DNA from: Laburnicola sp. R22_1
Lineage: Eukaryota; Ascomycota; Dothideomycetes; Pleosporales; Didymosphaeriaceae
NCBI GenBank assembly: GCA_014281115.1
Contig: JACONQ010000003.1
Coordinates: forward strand, 248,001 to 312,000
DNA length: 64,000 bases
Reading direction: 5' to 3'
The notes under the pieces are model-generated. The model was not told where the DNA came from, did not search any database, and was given only the letters and a program-made list of their open reading frames with translations. Made by a program: the position numbers and the translations under genes. Of the stretch, positions 47,691 through 58,321 are shown in pieces. Every line of letters begins with the position of its first letter. The stretch's first letter is position 1.

Positions 47691-49160
47691 AAACTATAAG
47701 CTTAATATTTTAATAAAGAATTTTTAGTCTAGTTATATAAAATATATAAAATATAAAGAATTAAAAACTATAAAAACTATTAATTATATATATATAAAGT
47801 ATAAAGTATAAAGATAGCTTTTTTACAGCGTTATACCGTATACTAAAAGGTCTGCGATATTTCTCTCCTAGATAAAGTATAATGTATAAAGTATATAAAT
47901 AATATTCTTAATAATAAAAGTTAAATAAAAAGTTTTATATATTCTAAATTATATATACTCTAGAATATAATAAGATAATAAGATATATTATTAAAGTAAA
48001 TATAAAGTATAATACTAGTAATTATCTAAAACTTATAAACTATAAAGAATTAACAAAATAAAAATTTATCTAGAAATTTTAGTTTATTTTATAAATGTAA
48101 CTATTTAATAATTTAAAATTCTATCTTAGCATCTACCTTCATATTTACGTCTAAAGAAGCTAGAAATTCTAAAGGTTTTAAGTTAGAATTTTCTAGCTCT
48201 TTATATAAGTCTTTTTCTTCTTCTTCTTCTTCTTTTTCTTTTGTATAATTATTAATAAAACCTATTTCCTCCTAGAAAAGTAAACCTTATTATAAATATT
48301 AAGCATATTTAGAAAATAAAAATCCTCCCTTATAAAGTATTCTTTATAATTATAAAAGTTCTCTATATTAAAAGAACTTCTTTATAGTTATTAATTTCTT
48401 TAGGTATAGTAAGAAACTTAGATAAAAAGCTTCTTATAAGATCTATAATATATTAGTATAAAGTAAAAATAGTTATAGAAGTTACTTACTATAGTCTTTA
48501 AAAAGAATACTTATATAGATAAGATAAGTTTTAAGACTTTTAAACGTGTTATAAAGTTCTAAGTCGTTATTACTATCTTCTATAATAAATAAGTACTCTA
48601 GATCTATTTTGCTATTTCTTAATAGACCTATTAATAGTTAGTAATAAAGTTTAAGAAGAAGAAGAAAATATAGACTTACCTAGAGTAGACTTATACCTAG
48701 TATTATAATACTTAAGTCTTTTTAAATAATAAATAATTCTTAGAGTATTAAGATACTCTATTATAATAGAGCTATTTTTAGTGTTTAAGCTCTCATAGTT
48801 ATTAATTATAGTCTGAATAGTAGAGTCTAACTTAGTAGACTTTACTATAGTACTATTATTAATAGTAGTACTAATAAAGTAAGACTTAGATAGAGTAGGC
48901 ATTTTAATAAAGACTTAATAATAATAGTAGTAATAGTAGTAGTTATAATAAATAGAGTAGTTATTAACTTAAAAGTTAAGAAAAGAATAGGAGAAGAGAA
49001 AATTCTTATATAGACATATTACTTATTCTAGAATATTCTAAGCTTATAAATCTAAACTTCTATTACTAATATAGAAGTTTCTAGAATATACTAGAATAGA
49101 TTATAAATATAGTATATTATTAATATAGATTAATAATCTAAAAACTCTATAAATTTCTAT

Positions 49161-49600
49161 CTAGTTCTAGAAGATTCTATTAGTAATTACAAGCTTATTA
49201 CTAATACTTAGTAGTATTTAATTACTAATAGAACTTTCTAGAATTAAATAGACTATTCTAGAAATTTATAATTATTAATATAGATTAGTAATTAAGAAAG
49301 TTCTAGAAGTTTCTTAAAGTTGCTACTTAGTTCTAGATAATTCTATTAGTAATTATAAGCATATTACTAATAGAACTTTCTAGAATCTAATAGACTATTT
49401 TAGGAATTTATTATTACTATTATAGATTAGTAATTAAGAAAATTCTAGAAGTTTCTTAAAGTTTCAACTTAGTTCTAGAAGATTCTATTAGTAATTATAA
49501 GTCTATTACTAAGAATTAGTAATATCTAATTACTAATAGAAGTCTCTAGAATACTATAGACTATTCTAGAAACTTTATATTAGTAATATATATTAGTAAT
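49161..49600. repeat. Three tandem copies of a 140-170 bp unit
   Basis: The phrase tagttctaga(a/t)(g/a)attctattagtaatta starts near 49162, 49329 and 49470; each is followed by tattactaat and then ctagaat...agactattctag-like words. Unit lengths differ (167 and 141 bases), so the array is diverged. Confidence 0.75.
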
Positions 49601-49734
49601 ACAAGAATAAGAATATATAAAAGTACTTTTCTCCTATTTACTTATCTATTATAAGTTACTTTTTATAATACTTTTATATCTTTTACTTTATATATTTAAA
49701 GCGTTATATTTACTACTTTATATTATAAACTCTC

Positions 49735-49925
49735 TACTACTATAACTATTTTATAAGTTATACTTTATAAGTTACTTTTTATAATTATACTTTATAAGTT
49801 ATACTTTATAAGTTATACTTCATAAGTTATACTTTATAAGTTATACTTTATAAGTTATACTTTATAAGTTATACTTTATAAGTTATACTTTATAAGTTAC
49901 TTTTTATAAGTTATACTTTATAAGT
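49735..49925. repeat. 14-bp minisatellite
   Basis: Tandem copies of tatactttataagt with a few variants (for example tacttcataag), about 12 units. Confidence 0.85.
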
Positions 49926-50124
49926 TTAACTTTAAAACTAATTTACTTTTATTTATATACTTTAATAACTTATCTATTTTTATATAATAATTAATATTGA
50001 AAATATTAGTAAAAAAGTTTCTAGTAATTCTCCTAATTTTACTTTACCTTCTTTAGAAGATAGTAATAAATTATTTAAAAATAGACTATTTACTAGAAAG
50101 TTATTACTTACATTAGGAAAAATT

Positions 50125-50300
50125 TTGAGCGCGCGTGCGCACCTGTGGCACCTAGGCGGCTCTGCGCACGCCTGCGCACCAAAAGCGCTCTAAGCGCACC
50201 CGCGATACTACTTTTTTTTAGCGTGCGCATGCGCAAGATTGCGCAAGGATGCGCACCTATGCCGCCAGTACACCTAGGGCACTTATGGCACCTATGCTAT
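50125..50300. repeat. GC-rich island with clustered TGCGCA, cluster 1
   Basis: Within otherwise A/T-only DNA, tgcgca occurs about seven times here. The outer parts form an imperfect palindrome: ggcacctaggcggc on the left and gccgccagtacacctagggc on the right. A second cluster precedes the hAT transposase relic. Confidence 0.7.
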
Positions 50301-50904
50301 TAAAATAATGCTGATTAGTCAGCAAATAAAGCTCTTTAATTGGCTAGAGTATAAAAGAATCTTAGTAAGCTACTTAGTAAGCTGCTTAGTAAGCTCTTAA
50401 AAAAAGATTTCTTAAAGTATAAAGTTAAAGTCTCTTACTAGATAGTAATTACTAGTTAATATAATAGTACTAATTACTAGCGTATTATATAGAACTTCTA
50501 CTTAATCCTAAATTCTAGATTTTGTAGGTTTAACAATAGAAAAAATATAGTTTTATAATTATTTAAAAGAATTAGATTAGGCGAAAATTAGTGGCTTAGC
50601 AAAGAACACTATTTTAAAAAGTATAAACTTTAATAACTTTTTAACTACTTTATTTTTATTAAAACTTTTTAAAATTTTATATACTATATTATTAGTACTA
50701 TATATTTATATAATAATATTACGTAATATATATAATAACTAGCAAAATAAAGAGTTTTTATTAATTACTAACTAATTACGTAATAAAAATGGTATTTTTA
50801 AATTAAATAATTAAAGATTAGTATTTTCTCTATAAATCTATTAAAAAATTAAAATTATAGCTTTACTAGTAAAAAAGTTATAAAGCTTTAAAAAAATTAC
50901 TTAT

Positions 50905-51020
50905 TGAAACTATTTGTGCATATTTGTGCAAGTCTGCGCATGTCTGCGCATCTCTAAGCATTTTTATGCTAGCAAATTGCCTGTGCAAAAATGCGCATAG
51001 ATGCGCACATCTGTGCACGG
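50905..51020. repeat. TGCGCA / TGTGCA cluster 2, just upstream of the hAT frame
   Basis: Four copies of tgcgca and several tgtgca variants in about 115 bases, directly 5' of the BED-finger-like coding region. TGTGCA differs from TGCGCA by one C-to-T change. Confidence 0.65.
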
Positions 51021-52609
51021 TTAAGCAGCCTCTTTGGAAAAAACTTTCCCAATGTATTAATAAAGAAGATAATAAAAGAATTTTAATTAATTATAATAAT
51101 TATGTTTATAATATTAAATCTAGTTGGCCTATTAATACTAGTAATTTAAAAATACACTACGAAAAGAAACATCCTAGATTATTATTAAATAATAGTATGG
51201 AAAATAGTATAGAAAGTAGTTCTAATTTAGAAGAAAGTAGTTTTTGTACTAATTTATCTACTAGTACTAATCTTTTAAGAAAATAACCTAGTTTTGTATT
51301 ATTTAGTAGCGAAGACTATAGAAGATTTTTATTATACTTTATAATTAGTAATAATTTACCTTTTAGTTTAGTAGAAAGTAATAGTTTTAATAATTTATTA
51401 AAATACTTAAAAGATAATATATTTACTATTAGTAGACATACTCTAAAAGAGGATTTAGATATATTATATAAAGAGAAAGCTAAGGATATTAAACTTTTAT
51501 TAAATAATAATAATAGTAGATATTCTATTACGTTAGACGAATGGAATTCTAGTAATAATATAGACTTTTTAGCTATTACCATATATTATTATAGTAATAA
51601 TTTTAAACTAGAAAACTTTTTATTAGGATTTAAGACTTTAAATAGTGTTGAGGCCTATACTAGCCCTATTTTATATAATTTTTTAAATACTATTTTAAAA
51701 GAGTATAAAATAAGAAAAAAACTATTATCTATTACTAGAGATAATGTCTCCCTATTAATAGCTTAGTAGAAATAATAAGTTATAATTATAAAGAAAAATA
51801 TAATATAGATATAATAGATACTAAATGTGTAGCATATATTTTAAATATGACTAGTAATACCTTTTTATCTTATACTTTTTTACTTCTAATAATACTAAAA
51901 AAATCAATAATACTATAAATAATTTAAGAAATAGAAATCCTAATTTAGAAGATTTCTATATAACTATTAATACGTTGCCTAATACTATAAGAAGTATTAT
52001 TAATGCTATTAGATATAATTACTTTTTAAAAATAACTTTAAAAAAATAGTAAAAGAGAGAAATCCTAATAAAAATAGTATGGAAATTTTAATTTAAGATA
52101 CTAGTACTAGGTAGCTTTCTACGTATAATATACTTAATAGATTTATTAATATTAGAAAAGAAATAAATATATTATTAAAGAAACTAAGTGAATTTATTAA
52201 TTCTAAAAAGAACAATGTTAATATAGATTCTTATTTTATTAGTAACAAAGAATAGAATTATTTAATTTTTATTAGAGATATTTTAGAAACCTTTAAAAGG
52301 CCTACTATAAAACTATTATAAAGAATACTTCGTGCACGTTTTGTACACAGTATAACACTATAAGAAAAAGCTATAGGTGTGCTAAAAAATGCTATAAATT
52401 AAGGTAAAGTAATAAGACTAGTTTGGCGACTATTTAGGAATACTATTAAGTATGTGCAAATTGGCTAGCCCCTTATAAAGTTAATTACGAGCTGTACTAT
52501 AGTTTACAGATACTAAAGTTAATAATAATAATATAACGTGGTTGCCTACGCACGAAGTATAAAAATTCGCAACTAGAGATCGAGTCTTCATTCTCTATAA
52601 AACTATAAG

Positions 52610-53028
52610 TAGGCTGGTAAATAGGTTCGGGGTACCTAGGTTAGGTATAGGGTTAGGTTGGAGTCGCATAGACTATGGGTATAGGTTGGGTTAGGTCGCA
52701 CAGATTTTAGGTTAGATTAGATTAATTATGTAAGACTCTAAATCTAACCTAACCTGTATCTAATCTAATTCCGTAAGACCTAACCTAATTACGTAAGACT
52801 CTAGCTTAATTTAACTTAGTTTAATATTATTTAAAATATATTTTTAATTAATTATAATAGCTATTTATTATAGACTAAATAGGTACCCTAGAGTTAGATT
52901 AGGGTTAAGATCTTATATAAGTAGGATTAGATTGGGGTTAGGGTCTTATATAAGTAGGGTTAAGTTAAATTGGATTAGATTACGTAAGACTCTAACTCTC
53001 ACCTAACCTATACCTATTTGCTAGCCTA
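52610..53028. mobile_element. Small hAT-type MITE inserted in the transposase relic, 419 bp
   Basis: Ends taggctggtaaatagg and, inverted, taggctagcaaatagg (14 of 16 match). The 8-base words actataag flank it at 52602-52609 and 53029-53036. The interior repeats ggttagg/cctaacc and taagactct words on both strands. No coding. Confidence 0.75.
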
Positions 53029-53309
53029 ACTATAAGCTAGTAATTATTCTACTATTTTTTATACTATACCTTATATAACTAAAGTTATATAAAATTTAGA
53101 ACGTTATACTCTTAGTAATATAGAATAATTTAATTCTTTTTTAGCTACAGCTATTTTAGAAGCTTATAATAAACTATTAAAATATTATCCTATTAATAAT
53201 ACTAGTATAAATAAATTAAATGGTTTATATTTAGCTATAGTATTAAATATCTAGTTTACATTAGAAGTTTTTAAAGAAAGATATTTAAATTATCCTTATA
53301 CTATTAAAG

Positions 53310-54530
53310 ATCTTTGTTATATAAAGATTCTAACTAAGGTTAAGTCCGCACTATATATAGAGAGGAGTAAAATAGAAGGCACTAAAATCTAGTACCTAGT
53401 ATATAGTAGTAGTAATAAAATATACACAAAATAATAATAATTTATTATTAACTTTCTTTATAATAGTATTATTAATAGTAGTTAATAGATAGTCTACTAT
53501 TTAGTATAACTAAGTTATATATTATCTCTTAACTAGTAGACTATTAGAGAGCTATAGTAGACCGCAAAGTTGTAATTGCAAAAGTAGTGTAGGTAATAGA
53601 ACGCTTAACTATAGTTATTACGCTTACAATCTAGTAGCTATAGCACAACTATAGTTTACTATATATATAGTATATAAAGTCTATCCCTTATAATATTAGT
53701 AACACCTAGTATACTAAATCTTTACCTCTTTATTTATTATATCTAGTAACGTAATAACTACTTTCTAGTAACCTAATATTATGTCTAAGTCGAATACTTA
53801 TAGTAACACAGCTATTATTAAATTTAGTTAGAGCATAGATAACTAGCTAGGCAAAGTTAAAAATAATCCCTAGAGATTTAGTAATCTTATATAACTAAAA
53901 GAATTATTAGAGAGGCCTTTAAAGCTTATCTTTAAGTACTTTATTAGTAATATCTTTAGGCTAATTTGCTATACCTTATGCCTCTAAATTCTAGAGTATA
54001 AGACACTTCTTTAGTATTTAGATATTAGTAAAGACGCAGCCTTTATAACGCAATAATAGTATAATATAAAAATTATGCTATAAAAGCTTAAAAATATAAC
54101 TAAAAATAAAGGTAATAAGAACTATAAGAGTAAAGACTAGAGTAAAGGGGAGAAGGAGTTTATCGCAATATATAAGATACTAGAGATATAGTAGTAGTAT
54201 AAGAAGCTTATTAAGGTAATAGCAATTATCTAGGCTATTATTAAGATAGGGGACTACAACTAAGTAATAAGGATAAGAATAAGCGACGGTAGTAGGAGTA
54301 TAGGGGAAATAGGTAGTAGCGAAGTTCTAAGGGGGTGGAATACAGCTCGCTAGTTACGAGAAGAGATCTACTATAGAAGAGAGTTAATAAAATAGTTAGA
54401 TTAGTTACTATTATAATTATAATTATTATTATTATTATTATAGCAAAAAATATTATTAAAGAAATTATTAGTTACATAACACAGTGGTTAGTTAAATAGC
54501 CAGCCTAGGATTACGTAATATTATAGATTA
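53310..54530 (+). mobile_element. LTR-like fragment and unidentified coding relic
   Basis: Starts near tgttatataaagattctaac; about 100 bases, through agaggagtaaaatagaagg and cctagtacctagta-like words, recur inverted at 55947-56042, so this is a repeated family with TG-starting ends. An ATG at 53781 opens a stop-ridden frame (MSKSNTYSNTAIIKFS, later LKELLERPLKLIFKYFISN) that could be a gag relic. No second LTR was found, so the type is inferred. It splits the hAT relic. Confidence 0.5.
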
Positions 54531-55540
54531 ATCCTAGGGAGAATATTCTTATACTATAATAAAAGAAATAGAAAAATATTATTATAAAGTTTATTATAAA
54601 TATAAGGAATAATATTTAAGAGATTTAGAAATTAGAGATTCTACTATAATCTCTTCTAGTAATAATAATATTAATAATAATAGTAATAGAAGTAATACTA
54701 TTTTAAATAGTAATAATAACCTTTTTATTACTAGTAATAGAAATATTAATAATTCTAATAAAGAAGAAATAGAAATATACTTAGAAGAGGAAAGAGATAC
54801 TAATAAAATTAATATAATAGATTATTATAAAGGTAATAAATATAGGGTTCCTATTATTTATAATATAGCTAAAGACTATTTAGCTATACCTTCTAGTTCT
54901 ACACCTAACTAAAAAAGAAATAGATTATTATCTAATACTATAAAGCAATTAATTAGTTTAAAGACTTGGAATATTATAGAAGACAAAGAAGAATTAATAA
55001 ATAATAATAAATATAGTTTTAATAAAGATAAAGAATTAAGTAGTAGTAATTTAGAAAATATAGAACTAGAAAACTATAGTAGCTCTACATCTATTAATAC
55101 TTCTTCTACTAATAAAGCATAAAGAAATTTAATAACTATAGTATAGTATAAAGTTATATATACTAAATATAAATTTAAGTCTAATTTTTACTATTAAAAT
55201 ACTTAATTACATGCTATTTTAGAGTAATACTATGTAGTTACTTTATTTATTTTTATATTACTTTGTTTATTATTATTTGTTTTCTCTATAGTTAGTTCTT
55301 TATATAGTAGCTTAATAGATATTATTTTTCTTTTAATACTTTCTTAGTTAAGATTACTATAAAATGTATAGTATTATGCTTCTTTATTAATATCTTTTTA
55401 TATAATATTAATAGGTATTTTTAAAGGCTACTTATTAGACTACTATATATACTATATATTTAGTATACTATTTTAAAGTTATATATATAATTTATATTAT
55501 AAGTTTATATTCTATATTTTAATATTTCTATTTTATACTT

Positions 55541-55747
55541 TATACTTTTATACTTTTATACTTTTATACTTTTATACTTTTATACTTTTATACTTTTATA
55601 CTTTTATACTTTTATACTTTTATACTTTTATACTTTTATACTTTTATACTTTTATACTTTTATACTTTTATACTTTTATACTTTTATACTTTTATACTTT
55701 TATACTTTTATACTTTATACTCTATACTCTATACTTTATACTCTATA

Positions 55748-55828
<81 letters not shown>

Positions 55829-55830
55829 AT
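55541..55830. repeat. 8-bp then 7-bp simple arrays
   Basis: tactttta units to about 55712, then tacttta/tactcta units to about 55830. The change of unit length by one T suggests the second array grew from the first or the reverse. Confidence 0.9.
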
Positions 55831-55832
55831 AG

Positions 55833-56647
55833 GTTTTTTTTGCGACTAAGGGGTTTCTAATATAAATATTACAATAATAGCAGATATTCCTCCTGCAATT
55901 ATATACATAGAAAAGCGTTTTAATATACTTTATATATATTTCTATACTACTGTGTACTAGGTACTAGGTTTTAGTACCGTCTGTTTTACTCCTCTCTGTG
56001 TATAGTACGAACTCGATCTTAGTTAGAATCTTCACACAACAAAGATCTTTAATATATTTCTATATCTCTATACCTATATACTTATATACTTATATATTTA
56101 TATACCTATATACTTATATAATTATATACCTATAGAACTATAAAACTATAATAAATTTTTTTACTTAATATTATATATAACTTAATTTTAAAATTTAATT
56201 TTTAAATATATAGAACTTAGTATTAGCTTTAAAAAATAATTTTTTTAATACTTATACTATATAGTATATAATATACTATTAAGATTTTTATATAGCGTTA
56301 GTTTATCTACCTAGGGTAGGACGACAAAGGCTTTTATCTTAAATAATATAACAAAAAAGCAGAGTCCCCTACTTAGTAATTAAAAAGAGCGTAAGAAGAT
56401 AATTATAAAAATGCGAAGGTTTTTATATTTTATATTATTATATATTAATTTATATATTATTTATCTTTTAAACTTACTAGCTTTAAAGCTAAATTATAAG
56501 CTAACTATAATAGTTATTAGACTAACGCGCTAACCCCTTTTTATTAAACACCTTAAAACGCTTTTCTGTGTTAACAATAGCAGGAGGAATAACTGCTATT
56601 ATTATAATATTTTTATTAGAAACCCTTTAGTCGCAAAAAAAAACCAT
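55833..56647. mobile_element. Possible element bounded by inverted copies of the GCGACTAAGGGG repeat
   Basis: About 100 bases at 55833-55930 and the reverse complement of 56530-56645 share ggttttttttgcgactaa, then gggtttctaat and gcgttttaa. A minus-strand LTR-like piece (56042-55947) lies inside. Whether this pair, or copy 1 at 47560 with the right-hand copy, formed one element cannot be decided from one example. Confidence 0.5.
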
Positions 56648-56791
56648 AATAGTTATTACTAAAGTCCTAATATATTAAATTTTTAGTTTTTCTCCAGATT
56701 ATAAAAATATAATTTTTATTAAATTCTGTTATTTTACTTATGAGTAAGGTGAGCGACGCTCTGAGTAATCGCTCAGTTTCCCCCATCACTG

Positions 56792-56799
56792 GTCATGAC
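56792..56799. repeat. Right target duplication of the large hAT block
   Basis: gtcatgac, one mismatch from gtcatgat at 45163-45170. It marks the return to normal genome composition. Confidence 0.78.
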
Positions 56800-57247
56800 A
56801 AAGCAAGCTGGTTTAGTTTTATCCCGAGGTCACGCCGTAAAGGAGAGACACTCGGGTCTGCCTTCTTGTTTTGAGAGATCCCTAGTATGCGATCAATCTT
56901 GTCCTATTCGTTTCCTAAGTTTCTTAACCACGTTGCACGTCCTTTATTCTTTTAGTAGTTTACAACACTGTGGTGGTGCGAAGAAAAGATGTCTGAAGAG
57001 CGACGCTGCCTCAATTGGGCTCATAAGGGTAGAGTTATCACATGCATGCGTTGAAGTTTTGATGTTGTCGCGGTAACATGTTGGTCGTCACGTCTGGGTG
57101 GGTTCGTTGCTGCGCCGTGGGCGGTCGGTACATCTCATACCGTACCAAGAGTACCTGCAGAACCTGCCCGTCACCTATACACAGGCTCAAGGATACAACT
57201 ACCAGCCTAGCCGCACCTCATCAGTTCACCCGTGCTCGTCATCCATC
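56800..57247. other. Upstream region of the next gene
   Basis: Normal base composition returns exactly after the hAT block. A frame at 56795-57076 begins at the element border and has no family features. It presumably contains the promoter of the gene at 57248, so the transposon sits within 460 bases of that start. Confidence 0.45.
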
Positions 57248-58321
57248 ATGAACCCAGTTTACTCCCGCGACGAGTGCACCGGCGCATTACGAGACTTCTA
57301 TGCCTTCCTCGCTTGCATGTACATGGATCCAGCCTTCATCATCGAACCGCCCCAAGATGGCTGGCCAAACATGACTCCCGACGCGACGCAAGGTCTCGGT
57401 AAAACAGACGAAGTAATTGATTTACTGCGTCACTTGCCTTATATCGCCAATAAGCCATATTCGAATCTTCCTCAAGGACTGCCTGGCGGCACGTTCATCG
57501 ATTGGAAGTGCACTGTAGAAGAACTGAAGGATGGGAGAGCGCATCCGGATAGCGAACTCCTTATTTCGGAAAGCGACGAGGATCGATTTGGGGCGAAAAT
57601 TCCAGCTTACTGTATCGGTCTCGTGAGTGGTGGTATGCTTTTCGCGTTTCAAGATCCGGATGTTATTTTGTTGGACACACGGTCTGGGGTTGTATATTGG
57701 ATGAATTGCCCCAACAAAGTTAGGGAGACTGCTTCGCCTCAGCCCTCGTACCTGGTTTACCCGCTCGATGGCGAGTCGTCTTCATCTTCATCTTCGCCTT
57801 CGCCTTCGCCTTCCCCTCAGCCTTCGTACCTGGTCAACCCGCTCGATGGAGCGTCTGGAGCGTCGACTGCGTCTTCGTCTTCCTTGTCGTCTTCGTCTCT
57901 GGCTCCCTCTCTCTCAGCCACGTCAGTATCAGAGTTATCTTCTTTAGAAGCAGGCGACGATGACGACGACGATGATGATGAAGATGAAGACGATGACGAT
58001 GACGATGGCGACGACGACTTCGACCTACAATGGGGTCCATGCTGGCCCGTCCGTCACTTTTTCGAAATGCTAAAGAACCAGTTCCGCCAGTTGAATTTCC
58101 TCGCCACAGATGCGCATAACGTTGTCGACATGTGGACTGACGGCATTGAAGACAACAAACCTATCCCGGAAGACTTCATTGACACGCTGCAGGCCATCTA
58201 TCGTAAACATGGCTGGCCGGATGTTACCCGGTATCAGAAAGATCAATGTCTTGCTGAGAGGGAAAGAGTCTTGAAGGAAAGATTTCCCGGGCATCTATCC
58301 TGGTACCACCGTCAGTTTTAG
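57248..58321 (+). CDS. Hypothetical protein with acidic tract and internal repeat
   Basis: Single open frame from ATG 57248, about 357 aa. The frame stays open for 50 further codons upstream but without an ATG. I do not recognise a named domain. The N-terminal part YSRDECTGALRDFYAFLACM, IIEPPQDGWPNMT and GKTDEVIDLLRHLPYI looks like a globular fungal family, followed by VILLDTRSGVVYWMNCP. Then comes a duplicated PSYLVxPLDG element around Ser/Pro runs, a stretch of about 25 Asp/Glu residues, and a conserved-looking end (FFEMLKNQFRQLNFLATD, IYRKHGWPDVTRYQKDQCLA). No signal peptide or membrane segment; probably cytosolic or nuclear. Confidence 0.75.
   Translation: MNPVYSRDECTGALRDFYAFLACMYMDPAFIIEPPQDGWPNMTPDATQGLGKTDEVIDLLRHLPYIANKPYSNLPQGLPGGTFIDWKCTVEELKDGRAHPDSELLISESDEDRFGAKIPAYCIGLVSGGMLFAFQDPDVILLDTRSGVVYWMNCPNKVRETASPQPSYLVYPLDGESSSSSSSPSPSPSPQPSYLVNPLDGASGASTASSSSLSSSSLAPSLSATSVSELSSLEAGDDDDDDDDEDEDDDDDDGDDDFDLQWGPCWPVRHFFEMLKNQFRQLNFLATDAHNVVDMWTDGIEDNKPIPEDFIDTLQAIYRKHGWPDVTRYQKDQCLAERERVLKERFPGHLSWYHRQF

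Larger units (their letters stand above)
47700..50100. other. A/T-rich decayed DNA without a recognisable gene
   Basis: Dense TA, TAA and TAG. A minus-strand open frame of 83 codons (48902-48651; STIQTIINNYESLNTKNSSI, then EYLNTLRIIYYLKRLKYYN) keeps protein-like composition and may be a relic of an unknown repeat protein. A short ctt run lies near 48215-48240. Confidence 0.5.
51020..55130 (+). pseudogene. hAT transposase relic, interrupted by later insertions
   Basis: Recognisable in order. A BED-finger-like part at about 51090-51180 (SSWPINTSNLKIHYEKKHP; its Cys pair is lost). Then the core at 51310-51760: SSEDYRRFLLYFIISNNLPF, SRHTLKEDLDILYKEKAKD, YSITLDEWNSSNNIDFLAIT and LLSITRDNVS, matching the T-x-D-x-W and DNA blocks of hAT enzymes. 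A middle part at about 53060-53300 (ILEAYNKLLKYYPINN). Last, the C-terminal dimerisation domain at 54560-55000 (EEIEIYLEEERDTNKINIID, RVPIIYNIAKDYLAIPSSST, LISLKTWNIIED). Insertions occupy about 52325-53036 and 53310-54530. Many TAA/TAG stops remain. Confidence 0.85.
45171..56791 (+). mobile_element. Large degenerate hAT transposon carrying nested insertions, 11.6 kb
   Basis: The left end reads cagtgatgggggatgagtaa and the reverse complement of the right end reads cagtgatgggggaaactgag. Similarity continues after a gap as acttataagtaaaa against actcataagtaaaa. An 8-bp duplication lies outside. CAGNG ends and 8-bp duplications are hAT features. Inside is a plus-strand hAT transposase relic (51020-55130), with separate elements inserted into the block. 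Base composition is almost entirely A and T with TA predominating, consistent with heavy RIP. A gagcga-type word occurs several times near both ends, possible transposase binding sites. The block separates two ordinary gene regions and contains no intact gene. Confidence 0.8.

Noticed and set aside
52640..53020. Telomere-like ttaggg/ggttagg words
   Set aside because: They are irregular, occur on both strands in mirrored halves and lie within the bounded 419-bp MITE, so they are not an interstitial telomere array.
45171..56791. Possible Starship-type giant element or centromere
   Set aside because: No tyrosine-recombinase captain gene was seen, the borders are hAT-like with an 8-bp duplication, and 11.6 kb of mixed relics does not by itself support a centromere.
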